In this document: positions 7,996 to 17,810 of the stretch, in pieces
How the letters are laid out: each line of letters opens with the position of its first letter
Numbering within the stretch: the stretch's first letter is position 1
From: Anaerocolumna sp.
Lineage (GTDB): Bacteria; Bacillota; Clostridia; Lachnospirales; Lachnospiraceae
Direction: 5' to 3'
Assembly (NCBI GenBank): GCA_029256725.1
Contig: JAQSXJ010000010.1
Location: forward strand, 1 to 64,000
Length of the DNA: 64,000 nucleotides
Translations under genes and position numbers: made by a program
Notes under the pieces: model-generated
What the model was told of the DNA's origin: nothing
What the model saw: only the letters and a program-made list of their open reading frames with translations
Databases searched by the model: none

Positions 7996-10738
7996 TTGGC
8001 TGCCGAAAAAAATACTAGAAAAAGTTCAACAAGTCAAAGAACCGGGAACAGGTCGAAAAGTTCCGGAACCAGGAAGAAGACTGCAAACAGCAGAAATGTA
8101 CATAAAAGTAAAAGAAAAGATCCTGTAAAGGATATGTATAAAGATGAAATAGCACTGGTATCAAGCCTTGTATTGTCACTGCTTCTGATATTAAGTAATT
8201 TTGATCTGAGTGGAATAGTTGGTAAATGGATTAACAGCTTTACCTTTGGTATGTTTGGTTTCCTGGCATATTTACTGCCATTCTTTTTGTTCTTCTCCGT
8301 TGCTTTCGGTATAGCGAACAGAGGAAACCGGACTGCCAGTGTAAAGCTTGTTACAAGTATATCCATAACGGTGGTGCTTGCAGCGATTCTGCAATTATTA
8401 AAGTTAACCACCGGTAATGGGGAGAAAATGACATTAACTGAAATCTATCAGATATCCTACCATGAGAAAAATGGTGGTGGTCTGATTGGTGGATTACTGT
8501 TAAACCTATTCTATCCGTTGTTTGGGGCAGTCGGGTCCTATGTAGTCCTTTTTGGAATTATGGTGGTTCTGATCGTAATATTTACAGGTAAGTCTATATT
8601 TAAACCATTAGGTGCAAGAAGCGAAGCAGCACTTATGCAGATGAAGGAAATGAAACGATTAAGGCAGGAAGCAGCTTTAGAAGTGGACGAAGCTCCTGAA
8701 CCCAAAAGAAAAGCAAGAATTATTTCCTTTTCAAAAGATAAGGCTCAGAATGAGGGTAATGAAGAGATAGTCCAAGGAACAAAAGAAAATGAAGCGCCTT
8801 CTGTGACGAAACAAAAACAGAGTCGAAAGAAAAAGAATGCAGAGCAGAATCAAGAAGAAGTTGAAATGCAGGAGATTACGCCGGTTACTGTTAATGATTT
8901 TCCCATTCAACAGGCAGATATGGGCTTTATCCTGAAAGAAGAGAAAAATGATTTTACCATTAGCGGAATGACTTCATCAGATACCAATAAAGAACCAGAA
9001 GAGGCTGGACGAGCGCAAGAACCAGATTATTTGGATACCTTTGATATAAGTGCGTTTATGGAGGATAGTACCACTGATATAGCAGAAGAAGAAAAAGAAC
9101 CAGTGATTGAACCGGTGGTAAACGTTCAAAGTGCGAACGAGGATTTCAATTCGGAAACCTTTACAGCAGATACAACAGAAGCTCTCACTGATAATATAAC
9201 ACAAGCTGAGCCTGTAAAACCTGCTAAAGAAAAACAAGCTTTGCAGGGAGAAGAAGATCTTTCCGGTTTATCTGATGAGATGAGCAGAAATCAACAGGCA
9301 CCAGAGAAAGCATATGTGTTTCCTCCTTTAGATCTGAAAAGATCTGAAGGAAACTGCTGCGAAGCTGCAAAGCACCTTAGAGAGTTTTGGTGTAGGTGTT
9401 AAGGTTACCAACGTTAGCTGCGGACCATCTGTTACCAGATATGAGCTTCTTCCGGAGCAGGGAGTTAAGGTAAGCCGTATAACCGGTCTGGCAGATGATA
9501 TCAAGTTAAACCTTGCAGCAGCGGATATTCGTATTGAGGCACCTATTCCCGGGAAGGCAGCGGTTGGTATTGAAGTACCTAACAAAGATAATTCAACAGT
9601 TTTATTCAGAGAATTATTAGACACAAAAGACTTTAAAGAGCATCCTTCGGATATTGCTTTTGCAGTAGGGAAGGACATAGGCGGGCAGACCGTAGTAACT
9701 GACATCGGAAAGATGCCTCACTTATTAATTGCAGGCGCAACTGGTTCCGGTAAATCAGTTTGTATAAATACCCTTATTATGAGTATTTTATATAAAGCAA
9801 AACCCTCAGATGTTAAGATGATCATGGTTGATCCTAAGGTTGTAGAATTAAGTGTCTACAATGGTATACCGCATCTGCTTATACCGGTTGTTACTGATCC
9901 AAAGAAAGCATCGGCTGCACTTAATTGGGCAGTAATGGAGATGACGGAACGTTATAAGAAATTTGCTGATCTGGGTGTCAGAGATGTTAAGGGATATAAT
10001 GAAAAAGTTGCTCAGGTAGAAGAGTATCAGGATGAAAAATATCAGAAGCTTCCTCAGATCGTCATTATAGTGGACGAGCTTGCAGACCTTATGATGGTAG
10101 CACCTGGTGAAGTAGAAGATGCAATCTGCCGTTTGGCTCAGATGGCGCGTGCTGCGGGACTCCATCTGATTATTGCGACCCAGAGACCTTCCGTTAATGT
10201 CATTACAGGATTAATTAAGGCTAATATCCCTTCTAGAATAGCATTTTCCGTATCCTCAGCCATCGATTCCAGGACTATTATTGATGGTTCCGGTGCTGAA
10301 AAGCTTCTTGGTAAAGGTGATATGTTATTCTTCCCTTCCGGTTATCCGAAGCCTGTCCGAGTACAGGGAGCCTTCATCTCTGATAAAGAGGTAAGTGAAG
10401 TTGTCCGTTTCCTCACAGAGGAAAATAGTGGAGCTGTATATAACGAAGATGTGGTAGATAAGATTGCAAACGCTCAGATAACTGAAACAACCGGTGGTGC
10501 TGGCGGCGGCAGTGAACGGGATGACTATTTCATTGAAGCTGGTAAATTTATAATAGATAAAGATAAAGCCTCTATCGGAATGCTACAGAGAGTCTATAAG
10601 ATAGGCTTTAACAGGGCGGCAAGAATCATGGATCAGCTGGCAGAAGCTGGTGTGGTGGGACCTGAAGAAGGCACCAAACCCAGAAAGATTCTAATGTCTC
10701 TGGAGGAATTTGAACAATATGTGGACGAATATTACTAA
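7996..10738 (+). pseudogene. spoIIIE: SpoIIIE/FtsK DNA translocase, disrupted by internal deletion and frameshift
   Basis: The gene begins at TTG 7996 behind GGGAGGGG and encodes a basic N-terminus, about four membrane segments (near residues 55-200), an acidic linker and the start of the motor domain (FPPLDL). At 9331-9348 the frame changes: the upstream frame runs to a stop at 9400-9402, while the true motor sequence continues in the next frame from about 9338 (LKETAAKLQ, then [22 protein letters not shown]). Walker A (GATGSGKS), Walker B ([11 protein letters not shown]) and the gamma winged helix (to 10738) are intact. Relative to the family about a dozen codons are missing at the junction, where GATCTGAA occurs twice 10 bp apart. 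SpoIIIE pumps the chromosome into the forespore, so a real lesion would impair sporulation. An assembly error is the main alternative. Confidence 0.8.
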
Positions 10739-11639
10739 AAGTAGTTCTTTAAAGGGCTGTCTGATAACCAATGAGTATCTTAATAATTCCAAATTCTCCG
10801 TAATCCATGAATGGTTTACGGAGAGTGCCAGGAAATACTTAATCGATCTTAAAATCAAGACAAATGCAGAAATTCCTATACTTCTTGGCGGTGATTCTGC
10901 AATAGGTGATCTTGAGGGAATGGATTTTATATTATTCTGGGATAAGGATATCAGGCTTGGCAGATATCTTGAAGGCAAAGGCTTCTCTCTATTTAACTCA
11001 GCCGATGCCATTGCTTTAAGTGATGATAAGAGCCTAACGCATATGGCGTTGGAAAGAGTTGGTATTCCTATGCCCAAAACTCTGATAGCCCCAATGACCT
11101 TTGAAAATATAGGTTATACTAATCTGGAGTTCCTTAAAGAGGCAGAAGCTGTTCTTGGATATCCTTGTGTAGTAAAAGAATGCTTCGGCTCCTTTGGACA
11201 ACAGGTGTATCTTGCCGGTAACAGAGAAGAATTAATTGAAATAACGAAGAAAATTGGTGTTAAGCCTATGTTATTTCAGGAGTTTATTGAGAGCAGCAGA
11301 GGTAGAGATTTAAGACTTCAGGTAGTAGGGGATAATGTCATTGCTTCTATGTACCGGTATTCTGATCAAGGAGATTTTCGTGCGAATATATCAGCAGGCG
11401 GCAAAATGAAACCCTATACCCCTATAAAGGAACAGGAAGAACTTGCGCTTTTATGTTGTAAGACAATGGGACTTGACTTTGCAGGCGTGGATCTCTTATT
11501 TGGAGATAATGGTGAGACTCTTGTTTGTGAAGTAAATTCCAACGCACATTTTAAGAATATATATGAATGCACCGGAGTAAATGCTGCCGATGCTATTCTG
11601 GAACATATAATTCTAAAAAAAGGTACACCTGGAAGTTGA
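10719..11639 (+). CDS. RimK-like ATP-grasp ligase, copy 1
   Basis: This 306-residue protein belongs to the ATP-grasp superfamily, related to RimK/LysX enzymes that ligate amino acids to an acyl-phosphate-activated carboxylate. Landmarks are the preATP segment [19 protein letters not shown], the Lys-bearing strand [17 protein letters not shown], the adenine-binding [18 protein letters not shown], the R-ANIS-GGK segment and the Mg-binding FAGVDLLF...[10 protein letters not shown]. It starts inside the end of spoIIIE; ATG 10719 is 12 bp after GGAGG, and TTG 10710 is the alternative. A second ligase follows 66 bp downstream. The substrate is unknown and nothing nearby identifies an acceptor. Confidence 0.8.
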   Translation: MWTNITKSSSLKGCLITNEYLNNSKFSVIHEWFTESARKYLIDLKIKTNAEIPILLGGDSAIGDLEGMDFILFWDKDIRLGRYLEGKGFSLFNSADAIALSDDKSLTHMALERVGIPMPKTLIAPMTFENIGYTNLEFLKEAEAVLGYPCVVKECFGSFGQQVYLAGNREELIEITKKIGVKPMLFQEFIESSRGRDLRLQVVGDNVIASMYRYSDQGDFRANISAGGKMKPYTPIKEQEELALLCCKTMGLDFAGVDLLFGDNGETLVCEVNSNAHFKNIYECTGVNAADAILEHIILKKGTPGS

Positions 11640-11705
11640 ATTAAGAAATAGTAGGTGCTTTATTCATCAAAATTCATGTAATAGAGGCAATAGAAAGAGG
11701 TTATT

Positions 11706-12611
11706 ATGACTGGATGGCTAATCTATGGAAAAAAGGATGCGGAAAAGAATAAGGGATACATAGACTTTTACATGACAGAAGGTAAAATCTTGGGGATTGA
11801 CATAGTACTTTTACATCGTGAGAAGATTGAAGTAGGTATAAAAAATGATTCCTGGTTTATACGATATGACGGCAAGGATTGTACGAAACCTGACTTTGTT
11901 ATTGTAAGAACTATTTATCCACTATTGAGTAAACAACTTGAAGGTCTTTCTATTCCGGTCTTTAATTCATCAGAAATTGCCCGTATCTGCAATAATAAAG
12001 CCATTACGTATCAGAGCGTAGCTAACCTTTCAATTCCAATTATTGATACTACGTTTGTAGAAAATGCTGCAGTTAGTCAAAAGCTAAAGGTAATCATAGA
12101 GCCAACTGTTATCAAAACTGTCAGCGGACACGGAGGCAGTCAGGTTTATCTTTCCCTTCCAAAGTGTTCTTCTGCACTGCCTGATCCATATAAGGAGATA
12201 AGATCCTCAGAAACTACCAAAGAAGAGATTCTTGCTGGTATCGGATATGAGGATTGTGTTATGCAGCCATTTATATCCGGCAGACATCAGGACTTACGGG
12301 TTTATGTTATTGGAAAAGAAATAATCGCCGCTATTCTACGCACGTCGAATGACGGGTTTAGAGCTAATTTTTCGCTTGGTGGCAATGTGAGAGAATATGA
12401 ACTATCAGAGGATGAATTAATTACGATTCGTAAGATTATTAAACATTTTGATTTTGGTATGGTAGGTATAGATTTTCTTATTGGCGATAAAGGGGAATTA
12501 ATATTCAATGAAATCGAAGATGTAGTGGGGGCCAGAATGTTATATCATTGTACGGATATAAACCTGGTAAAAAAATATCTTTTGTTTATTATGGATAATC
12601 TTTCAAATTAA
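11706..12611 (+). CDS. RimK-like ATP-grasp ligase, copy 2
   Basis: A 301-residue paralogue of the preceding gene with the same layout: ICNNKAITYQSVANLSIPI, the VIKTVSGHGGSQVYL strand and glycine-rich loop, CVMQPFISGRHQDLRVYVIG, R-ANFSLGGN, and GMVGIDFLIGDKGELIFNEIEDVVGARM. The N-terminal ~90 residues differ strongly from copy 1, so the acceptor sites probably differ. GAAAGAGG precedes the ATG. The pair presumably forms a two-step or heteromeric ligase system for a small molecule or peptide. This is inference from pairing alone. Confidence 0.8.
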   Translation: MTGWLIYGKKDAEKNKGYIDFYMTEGKILGIDIVLLHREKIEVGIKNDSWFIRYDGKDCTKPDFVIVRTIYPLLSKQLEGLSIPVFNSSEIARICNNKAITYQSVANLSIPIIDTTFVENAAVSQKLKVIIEPTVIKTVSGHGGSQVYLSLPKCSSALPDPYKEIRSSETTKEEILAGIGYEDCVMQPFISGRHQDLRVYVIGKEIIAAILRTSNDGFRANFSLGGNVREYELSEDELITIRKIIKHFDFGMVGIDFLIGDKGELIFNEIEDVVGARMLYHCTDINLVKKYLLFIMDNLSN

Positions 12612-12646
12612 CTAAAGGGTTTAAAATTGGAAATCAAGATCAGTTT

Positions 12647-12881
12647 TCAGTTTTTCACAAGGGGACGGCAAATTGCACAAACCAGAAAAACGCATGCTTC
12701 AATTCCAAGGTATAAGAAGTCCTAATTCTCTGAATATTTTATGCTTGGCATGTTATGAAACAGATAACTCGCTACGCTCAGACAATCTGTTTCATAACAT
12801 AGCATAAAATATTCAGAGAAAAGGACATCTAATACCTTTCCATAGGCGCATTCGTTCTTTCTGGTTTGTGTAATTTGCCTG
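12647..12881 (+). repeat. MITE-like palindromic element, long copy with nested hairpin
   Basis: The ends are imperfect inverted repeats (GGCAAATTGCACAAACCAG at the left, the complement of GGCAAATTACACAAACCAG at the right). The same element occurs in reverse orientation at 61760-61879 as a 120-bp form and truncated at 26741-26789. This copy carries an extra ~111-bp block (about 12724-12834) that is itself an almost perfect hairpin with arms near 12728-12764 and 12786-12818. It contains no coding sequence, so movement would need a transposase in trans. Confidence 0.75.
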
Positions 12882-12914
12882 AACTATTATGGAAGCTTGA
12901 ACTATGATACTTTA

Positions 12915-13131
12915 ATTAGATTTAAAACTAAGGCTTTAAATCTAAGGCTTTAAATCTAAAGCTTTAAAACTAAGACTTTAAAACTAAGACTTTAAAACTC
13001 CAAAAACTACTCTAAAAACAAAACTCTAAAAACAAAAAAAACTAAAACTAAAACTAAAACTAAAACTAAAACCTAAAACCTAAAACCTAAAACCTAAAAG
13101 TCAAAACCTAAAACTTAAAACAAAAACTAAA
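12915..13131 (+). repeat. Three-phase low-complexity tandem repeat tract
   Basis: The tract starts with about five copies of a 14-bp unit like CTAAGGCTTTAAAT. It drifts through AAAACTCC/CTCTAAAAAC, then has about six hexamers CTAAAA, then about six heptamers CCTAAAA (telomere-like). The plus strand is nearly devoid of G beyond 12990. No gene lies within it. Replication slippage is the likely origin. Confidence 0.85.
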
Positions 13132-13315
13132 AAAATTGAAGAATTTGACAAATATATTACTGCTTTGCGTAAATTCACTAAATGTAAATAATGGGTGCTG
13201 AAGTAAATGAAATTTAAGCAAGGTTGTACTTGGTATAGTTAGTAATATTTCAGATGTTTATTGGCTTTGGTAGTTTATACAGACTTATAGCCGAGTTATA
13301 CTTAAAAATAATTAC

Positions 13316-13344
13316 TTGACATTGTAAATATCCTGTGTTAATAT
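13316..13344 (+). promoter_or_regulatory. Strong sigma-A promoter for a non-coding RNA
   Basis: TTGACA at 13316-13321, a 17-bp spacer and TAATAT at 13339-13344. No start codon with a ribosome binding site follows within 500 bp, so the product is likely RNA. Confidence 0.75.
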
Positions 13345-13350
13345 TTCAGC

Positions 13351-13572
13351 AATTTATAACACTTATGACAGGAGTAAATTGTACGGGTTTTATCCGATAC
13401 AACTGTGAATGAATATGAATCCTTTAATGCTTACCTTACTGAATAGGGACGATGATATGCAGCGCTTATAGCTATGGTTATGAAACCGTGGGTATAAGCG
13501 CTTGTTTCGCTTGTACCCACGGTAGCAGGATTCATTTATGATATCTTTATAAATGCCACCCGGGTATTTTTA
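13351..13572 (+). ncRNA. Candidate ~220-nt structured RNA with pseudoknot and own terminator
   Basis: From the predicted start near 13351 the transcript could close its ends (ATTTATA at 13352 with TATAAAT near 13548). It has a long helix ATGAATCCT/AGGATTCAT and ends in a terminator-like hairpin (AAATGCC/GGTATTT, then TTTTATTT) at about 13551-13572. Inside, GCGCTTATA (13462-13470) pairs with TATAAGCGC (13493-13501), and ACCGTGGGTA (13485-13494) pairs with TACCCACGGT (13514-13523). The arm order is that of an H-type pseudoknot. Size and autonomy would suit a 6S-like or raiA-motif-like RNA, but I do not recognise the consensus. I looked for a T-box signature because aspS follows, and found none. 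Confidence 0.5.
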
Positions 13573-13817
13573 TTTCATATAGATTATGCTGTAGGAGATT
13601 ACACAGGAATTAAGGCAGTAGAATTATTAACCTGTGTTTTAAGTTCCTTATAGAACAATGACAGAGTTTATAGTTAGAATTATGCGCTAGGAAAAAAAGC
13701 ATTAGAATAAGCTTTATTCACTTATATTGTTAAATTTTTTAAAGGTAGTTGACCATTAAATAAAACAAATAGAAAACGCTAAAAGAGTAAGATATGTTGA
13801 TAATAATATTTGTTTTA
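13573..13817. other. Intergenic between ncRNA candidate and aspS
   Basis: A possible hairpin ACACAGGAATTAAGG...TTAACCTGTGT lies near 13600-13637. Otherwise it is AT-rich with no credible reading frame. Confidence 0.35.
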
Positions 13818-13875
13818 AGCTATGGATTCTGGAATATAATCGAAGATTTAATTTATATTTACGAAAGGGGTTATT
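13818..13875 (+). repeat. Leader repeat, copy 1 (upstream of aspS)
   Basis: The sequence reads GATTCTGGAATATAATCG...GATTT...TATTTACGAAAGGGGTTATT and ends directly at the aspS ATG. It matches copies at 24571-24628 and 46450-46507, with a 4-5 bp insertion before TATTTACG. The repeat supplies the Shine-Dalgarno sequence AAAGGGG. Confidence 0.6.
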
Positions 13876-15192
13876 ATGATTAATATAAACGGTAAAATAA
13901 ATCAATTAATAGAAGAAAAAGAATTGCAGAAAAGAATAGGAGAGACTGTAAGTTTTACAGGTTCTGTCTATAAAATTCGTAAAATGAGCGGTTTTTCATT
14001 TGTTATTATCCGTACAGCCAGAAACCTGATTCAGGGAATTATGGAGACGAAGGAAGGACTTTACATGGATTTATGTGAGAATGCCTGTGTAAGAGTTTCA
14101 GGACTGGTGAGAGCGGAAGAAAGAGCTCATGCAGGCTTTGAGATTGATATCTTAGATATTGAAATATTGTCAGTGCCTGCTGCTGAACCTCCGGTTGTAA
14201 TTAATAACAAAGAACTGAAAGCGTCGCTTGAAACTAAGCTGGATTATCGTCCTTTTACTCTGAGAAATCAGAAGGAGAGAGCTGTGTTTAAGCTTCAGGA
14301 AGGATTTTTAGCAGGAGCAAGAGAATTCTTAATGGCGCAGAAGTTTACAGAGATACACAGCCCTAAGATTGTTTATTCTGGTGTTGAAGGCGGAGCTAAC
14401 ATGTTTAAACTGGATTATTTCGGTAAAGATGCTTATCTGGCACAAAGTCCCCAAGCTTATAAGCAGATGATGGTGGGTGTCTATGACAGAGTATTTGAAA
14501 TCGGAGCAGTTTACAGAGCTGAGAAGCATGATACTGCAAGACATTTAAACGAGTACATGGGACTTGACCTGGAAATGGGATATATTAATGACTTTAAGGA
14601 AATCATGGAAACAGAAACTGCCATGCTGCAAAGTATCATGAATTATCTTGCGATAAACTACAAAGAGGAACTGGAACTTCATAAGGTGGAACTCCCTGTA
14701 ATTGAGACCATACCTTCTATTACCTTCCATGAAGCAAAGGATTGGATTAAGAAAGCGTATGGAAGAGATACTATGGATTATTATGATTTCGAACCGGAGG
14801 AAGAAAGGCTTCTATGCCGGCTGGTTAAAGAAAATTATACCAGTGAATTTGTATTTGTAACTCATTATCCTACGGCAAAGAGACCTTTTTATGCCATGGA
14901 GGAGGAGGGTGCACCAGAAGTAACCAAGAGTTTTGACTTACTATTTCGCGGTATTGAGGTAACTACAGGTGGACAACGTATACATGACTACAATGCGCAG
15001 ATTGAGAAACTTAAGAAAAGAGAGATGAATCCGGAAGCTTTTGAAGGTTATTTGATGCTTCATAAATATGGAATTCCTCCTCACGGAGGTTTAGGAATGG
15101 GAGTAGAACGATTTACTATGAGTCTCTTAAATAAGACAAATGTAAGAGAAGCAGCCCTGTTCCCCAGAGATATGAATCGTCTGAATCCTTAA
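13876..15192 (+). CDS. aspS: Aspartate--tRNA(Asn) ligase, archaeal-type (class IIb)
   Basis: This 438-residue synthetase has an N-terminal OB-fold anticodon-binding domain (about residues 15-105) and a class II catalytic core. The core includes FRSxx-like motif 2 (EIGAVYRAEKHDTARHLNEYMGLDLEMGY) and motif 3 (GGLGMGVERFTMSLL). Lacking the large bacterial insertion, it is the short archaeal/eukaryotic form, which in Clostridia is usually non-discriminating and charges tRNA(Asn) for GatCAB amidation; which tRNAs it uses here is inference. It begins at the end of a leader repeat shared with two unrelated genes. A hairpin follows the stop codon. Confidence 0.9.
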   Translation: MININGKINQLIEEKELQKRIGETVSFTGSVYKIRKMSGFSFVIIRTARNLIQGIMETKEGLYMDLCENACVRVSGLVRAEERAHAGFEIDILDIEILSVPAAEPPVVINNKELKASLETKLDYRPFTLRNQKERAVFKLQEGFLAGAREFLMAQKFTEIHSPKIVYSGVEGGANMFKLDYFGKDAYLAQSPQAYKQMMVGVYDRVFEIGAVYRAEKHDTARHLNEYMGLDLEMGYINDFKEIMETETAMLQSIMNYLAINYKEELELHKVELPVIETIPSITFHEAKDWIKKAYGRDTMDYYDFEPEEERLLCRLVKENYTSEFVFVTHYPTAKRPFYAMEEEGAPEVTKSFDLLFRGIEVTTGGQRIHDYNAQIEKLKKREMNPEAFEGYLMLHKYGIPPHGGLGMGVERFTMSLLNKTNVREAALFPRDMNRLNP

Positions 15193-15197
15193 ATTTG

Positions 15198-15249
15198 TGT
15201 AAAACTACTTTTGCTTTATTATAAATCAACCAGCTAAAGTAGTTTTACA
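15198..15249. terminator. Convergent-gene hairpin after aspS
   Basis: TGTAAAACTACTTT pairs with AAAGTAGTTTTACA around a loop closed by GCT/AGC. It lies between aspS (+) and the HAD gene (-) and can serve both. The T-tract is weak on either strand. Confidence 0.6.
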
Positions 15250-15274
15250 TGTAAGTACATGGTGTAATAGAATT

Positions 15275-15854
15275 TTAATTAAGGCTTTTAAGGGCAGAAA
15301 GAAATTCTTTCGGATGGTCGATAACTATATCTGCACCTTCCTTTTCAAGGATCAGAGTCCCCTACAAAAACTGCCTGTTCCAATGTGCAACCTAATTCCT
15401 CTAGTGCTGTATATACACAGTCAGGAGCAGGCTTTGTTGGTACACCTGCACGGTTACCGACAGCAACGGTGATATAATCAGAAAAATACAGTTTGCATAA
15501 GTCTTTTACAGCACTGTCATATTTATTTGAAATAACTGCTACTTTATAACCCTTTTCTTTTAAAGCTTTTAATAAAGGCATGATACCTTCATATGGCTGT
15601 GTCCTTAAATTGACATGTGCGGAATAATACTCCTTATTAAGAGCCAGACAAGCTGCTTTATCTTCCTCTGTGGTACCGGAAGGGACTGCTCTGTCGATGA
15701 GCTTTACAACACCATTTCCTATAAAATATTTTATTTCATCCAATGATCTTTCTGGGAAATTTAATTTCCTTAAAGCATAGTTAACGCCGTCAGCAATATC
15801 CTCTAAGGTATTTAACAGGGTTCCGTCCAGATCAAATAATATAGTATCTGTCAT
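15275..15854 (-). pseudogene. Phosphoglycolate-phosphatase-like HAD hydrolase, broken by deletion/frameshift
   Basis: The N-terminal 169 residues are a normal HAD phosphatase of the Gph/PpaX type: DxDGT nucleophile motif (LFDLDGTLLNT), motif II in AVISNK, the motif III lysine in GVPTKPAPD, and the start of motif IV (FVGDSD). Immediately after GDSD the frame stops (DP*). The expected C-terminal tail continues in another frame as ILEKEGADIVIDHPKEF... to a stop at 15275. About two dozen codons, including the last catalytic Asp region and the following helix, are absent at the junction near 15345. The product is probably inactive unless the lesion is an assembly error. This is the second such lesion within 6 kb, the other being spoIIIE. 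Confidence 0.75.
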
Positions 15855-15980
15855 TACCTTTGCCTCCTTGGTAAATAATTAAATATTATAACCTTTTTTA
15901 AGAGTATGGTCAAAACAAATATATTAATAAAAGGACTTTGGAATTATAATGAATTAACCTCTTTCATTTAGTTACGAATT

Positions 15981-15989
15981 TGTTATAAT
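15981..15989 (+). promoter_or_regulatory. Extended -10 promoter of fhs
   Basis: TGTTATAAT is an extended -10 (TG-N-TATAAT) 58 bp before the fhs start codon. Confidence 0.6.
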
Positions 15990-16047
15990 AGAAGCATTGA
16001 GATTAGTTAATGAAATGGCGGTTAGGGGTATAAGAAATGGAGGATTT

Positions 16048-17718
16048 ATGTTAACAGATATTGAAATAGCACAACAGGCGCAGCTAAAGCACATAAGAGA
16101 AGTGGCAGGCTTATTGGATATAGCAGATGAGGAACTGGATTACTATGGTAAATACAAAGCGAAATTTTCCGATGAGCTGTGGGAAAAGATCAAGGATAAG
16201 AAAGATGGTAAACTCGTACTTGTTACTGCAATTAACCCTACACCTGCAGGTGAAGGAAAAACAACAACTTCCGTAGGATTAGGACAAGCCCTGGTTAAAA
16301 GAAATCAAAAGGCTGTAATAGCCTTAAGAGAGCCTTCTCTTGGACCCTGTTTCGGAGTAAAAGGTGGAGCTGCCGGCGGCGGTTATGCGCAGGTAGTACC
16401 CATGGAGGACTTAAATCTTCATTTCACAGGAGATTTTCATGCCATAACCTCTGCCAATAATCTGCTGGCAGCTATGATGGATAACCATATTCATCAGGGG
16501 AATACATTGAATATCGACCCAGGTCAGATAGTATGGAAGAGATGCCTTGATGTTAATGACCGTGTACTGCGTAATATTGTTGTTGGACTTGGAAAGAAGA
16601 CGGATGGTGTCGTAAGAGAGGATCACTTTGTTATTACGGTAGCATCAGAAATCATGGCTATTTTATGTCTGGCTGATGATATGGACGACTTAAAGGCAAG
16701 ACTTTCCAGGATTATTGTTGGTTACACATTCGAAGGACAGCCTGTTACTGCAGGGGAATTAAAGGCTGTAGGTGCTATGGCAGCTCTTCTCAAGGATGCC
16801 ATAAAACCTAATTTGATTCAGACTCTTGAGAATACGCCGGCTATTGTTCATGGGGGACCTTTCGCCAATATTGCTCATGGCTGTAACAGTGTAAGGGCTA
16901 CAAAAACTGCCTTAAAACTGGCTGATATAGTTGTAACGGAGGCAGGTTTTGGAGCAGATCTTGGAGCAGAGAAATTCTTTGATATCAAATGTGTCAGTGC
17001 AGGCCTTAAACCGGATGCAGCAGTTCTGGTTGCAACCATTCGTGCTTTAAAATATAATGGTGGTGTTGATAAGAAGAATCTCAGTCAGCCTGATTTAGGA
17101 GCACTTAAAAACGGTATCGTAAATCTTGAAAAACATATGGAGAATCTAAAGAAATTCGGAGTTCCTGTAGTGGTGACCTTAAACAGGTTCTCTTCTGATT
17201 CTGACGAAGAACTTAAATATGTTAAGGACTTCTGCTTAGAAAGAGGCTGTGATTTTGCACTTTCAGAAGTATGGGAAAAGGGAGGAGAAGGCGGACTTGC
17301 TCTTGCAGATAAAGTAATAGAAATATTGAATACCAAGGATAGTGATTTTAAACCTTTATATACTCTTGAACAGCCATTAAAGGGTAAAATTGAAGCAATA
17401 GCTAAGAATATCTACGGTGCAGGCTCAGTTACTTATGATCCTCAGGCAGAAAAGATGCTTAAGAAAATTGAAGAAATGGGTTATGGACAGGTTCCTGTCT
17501 GTATGGCTAAGAATCAGTATTCCTTATCCGATGATGCCACAAAGCTTGGAAGACCGGAAGGGTTTAACATTAATATCCGTGAAGTATATTTATCAGCCGG
17601 TGCAGGATTTGTAGTTGCTATAACCGGAACAGTTATGACAATGCCAGGATTACCGTTTGTACCTGCTGCTGAAGGAATCGATGTAAATGAGGAGGGGGTT
17701 ATTACCGGTTTGTTCTAG
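16048..17718 (+). CDS. fhs: Formate--tetrahydrofolate ligase
   Basis: The enzyme makes 10-formyl-tetrahydrofolate from formate, ATP and THF, feeding purine synthesis, fMet-tRNA and, in acetogens, the methyl branch of acetyl-CoA synthesis. The protein has 556 residues from ATG 16048, which has TGGAGG just upstream; the frame could extend to 15997 but without a ribosome binding site. It shows the P-loop [18 protein letters not shown], the [28 protein letters not shown] signature, and [21 protein letters not shown]. The length matches the family. It is a single-gene unit. Confidence 0.97.
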   Translation: MLTDIEIAQQAQLKHIREVAGLLDIADEELDYYGKYKAKFSDELWEKIKDKKDGKLVLVTAINPTPAGEGKTTTSVGLGQALVKRNQKAVIALREPSLGPCFGVKGGAAGGGYAQVVPMEDLNLHFTGDFHAITSANNLLAAMMDNHIHQGNTLNIDPGQIVWKRCLDVNDRVLRNIVVGLGKKTDGVVREDHFVITVASEIMAILCLADDMDDLKARLSRIIVGYTFEGQPVTAGELKAVGAMAALLKDAIKPNLIQTLENTPAIVHGGPFANIAHGCNSVRATKTALKLADIVVTEAGFGADLGAEKFFDIKCVSAGLKPDAAVLVATIRALKYNGGVDKKNLSQPDLGALKNGIVNLEKHMENLKKFGVPVVVTLNRFSSDSDEELKYVKDFCLERGCDFALSEVWEKGGEGGLALADKVIEILNTKDSDFKPLYTLEQPLKGKIEAIAKNIYGAGSVTYDPQAEKMLKKIEEMGYGQVPVCMAKNQYSLSDDATKLGRPEGFNINIREVYLSAGAGFVVAITGTVMTMPGLPFVPAAEGIDVNEEGVITGLF

Positions 17719-17810
17719 TAGCAAACGATATTAATGCCATGCTTCACAGTAATCACCAGGAATTGCAGTAAGAGATTTAAAGTCGTTATTGTAATCTGAT
17801 TTTTATTGTA

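Noticed and set aside
8034-8411. Antisense reading frame inside spoIIIE, and many similar opposite-strand frames across the window
   Set aside because: They mirror codon bias of the real genes, lack ribosome binding sites and have no recognisable domains.
9331-9402. Programmed ribosomal frameshift in spoIIIE
   Set aside because: There is no slippery heptamer followed by a pseudoknot or stem, and codons are missing compared with the family, which a simple frameshift would not explain.
12915-13131. Telomere or replication-origin signal from the CCTAAAA units
   Set aside because: There are no DnaA boxes, no hairpin telomere, and the units merge gradually into other low-complexity repeats.
13316-13875. 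T-box leader for aspS
   Set aside because: No AGGGTGGNACCGCG-like antiterminator motif, and the terminator-like hairpin lies 300 bp before the gene, so the structure was listed as a free RNA instead.
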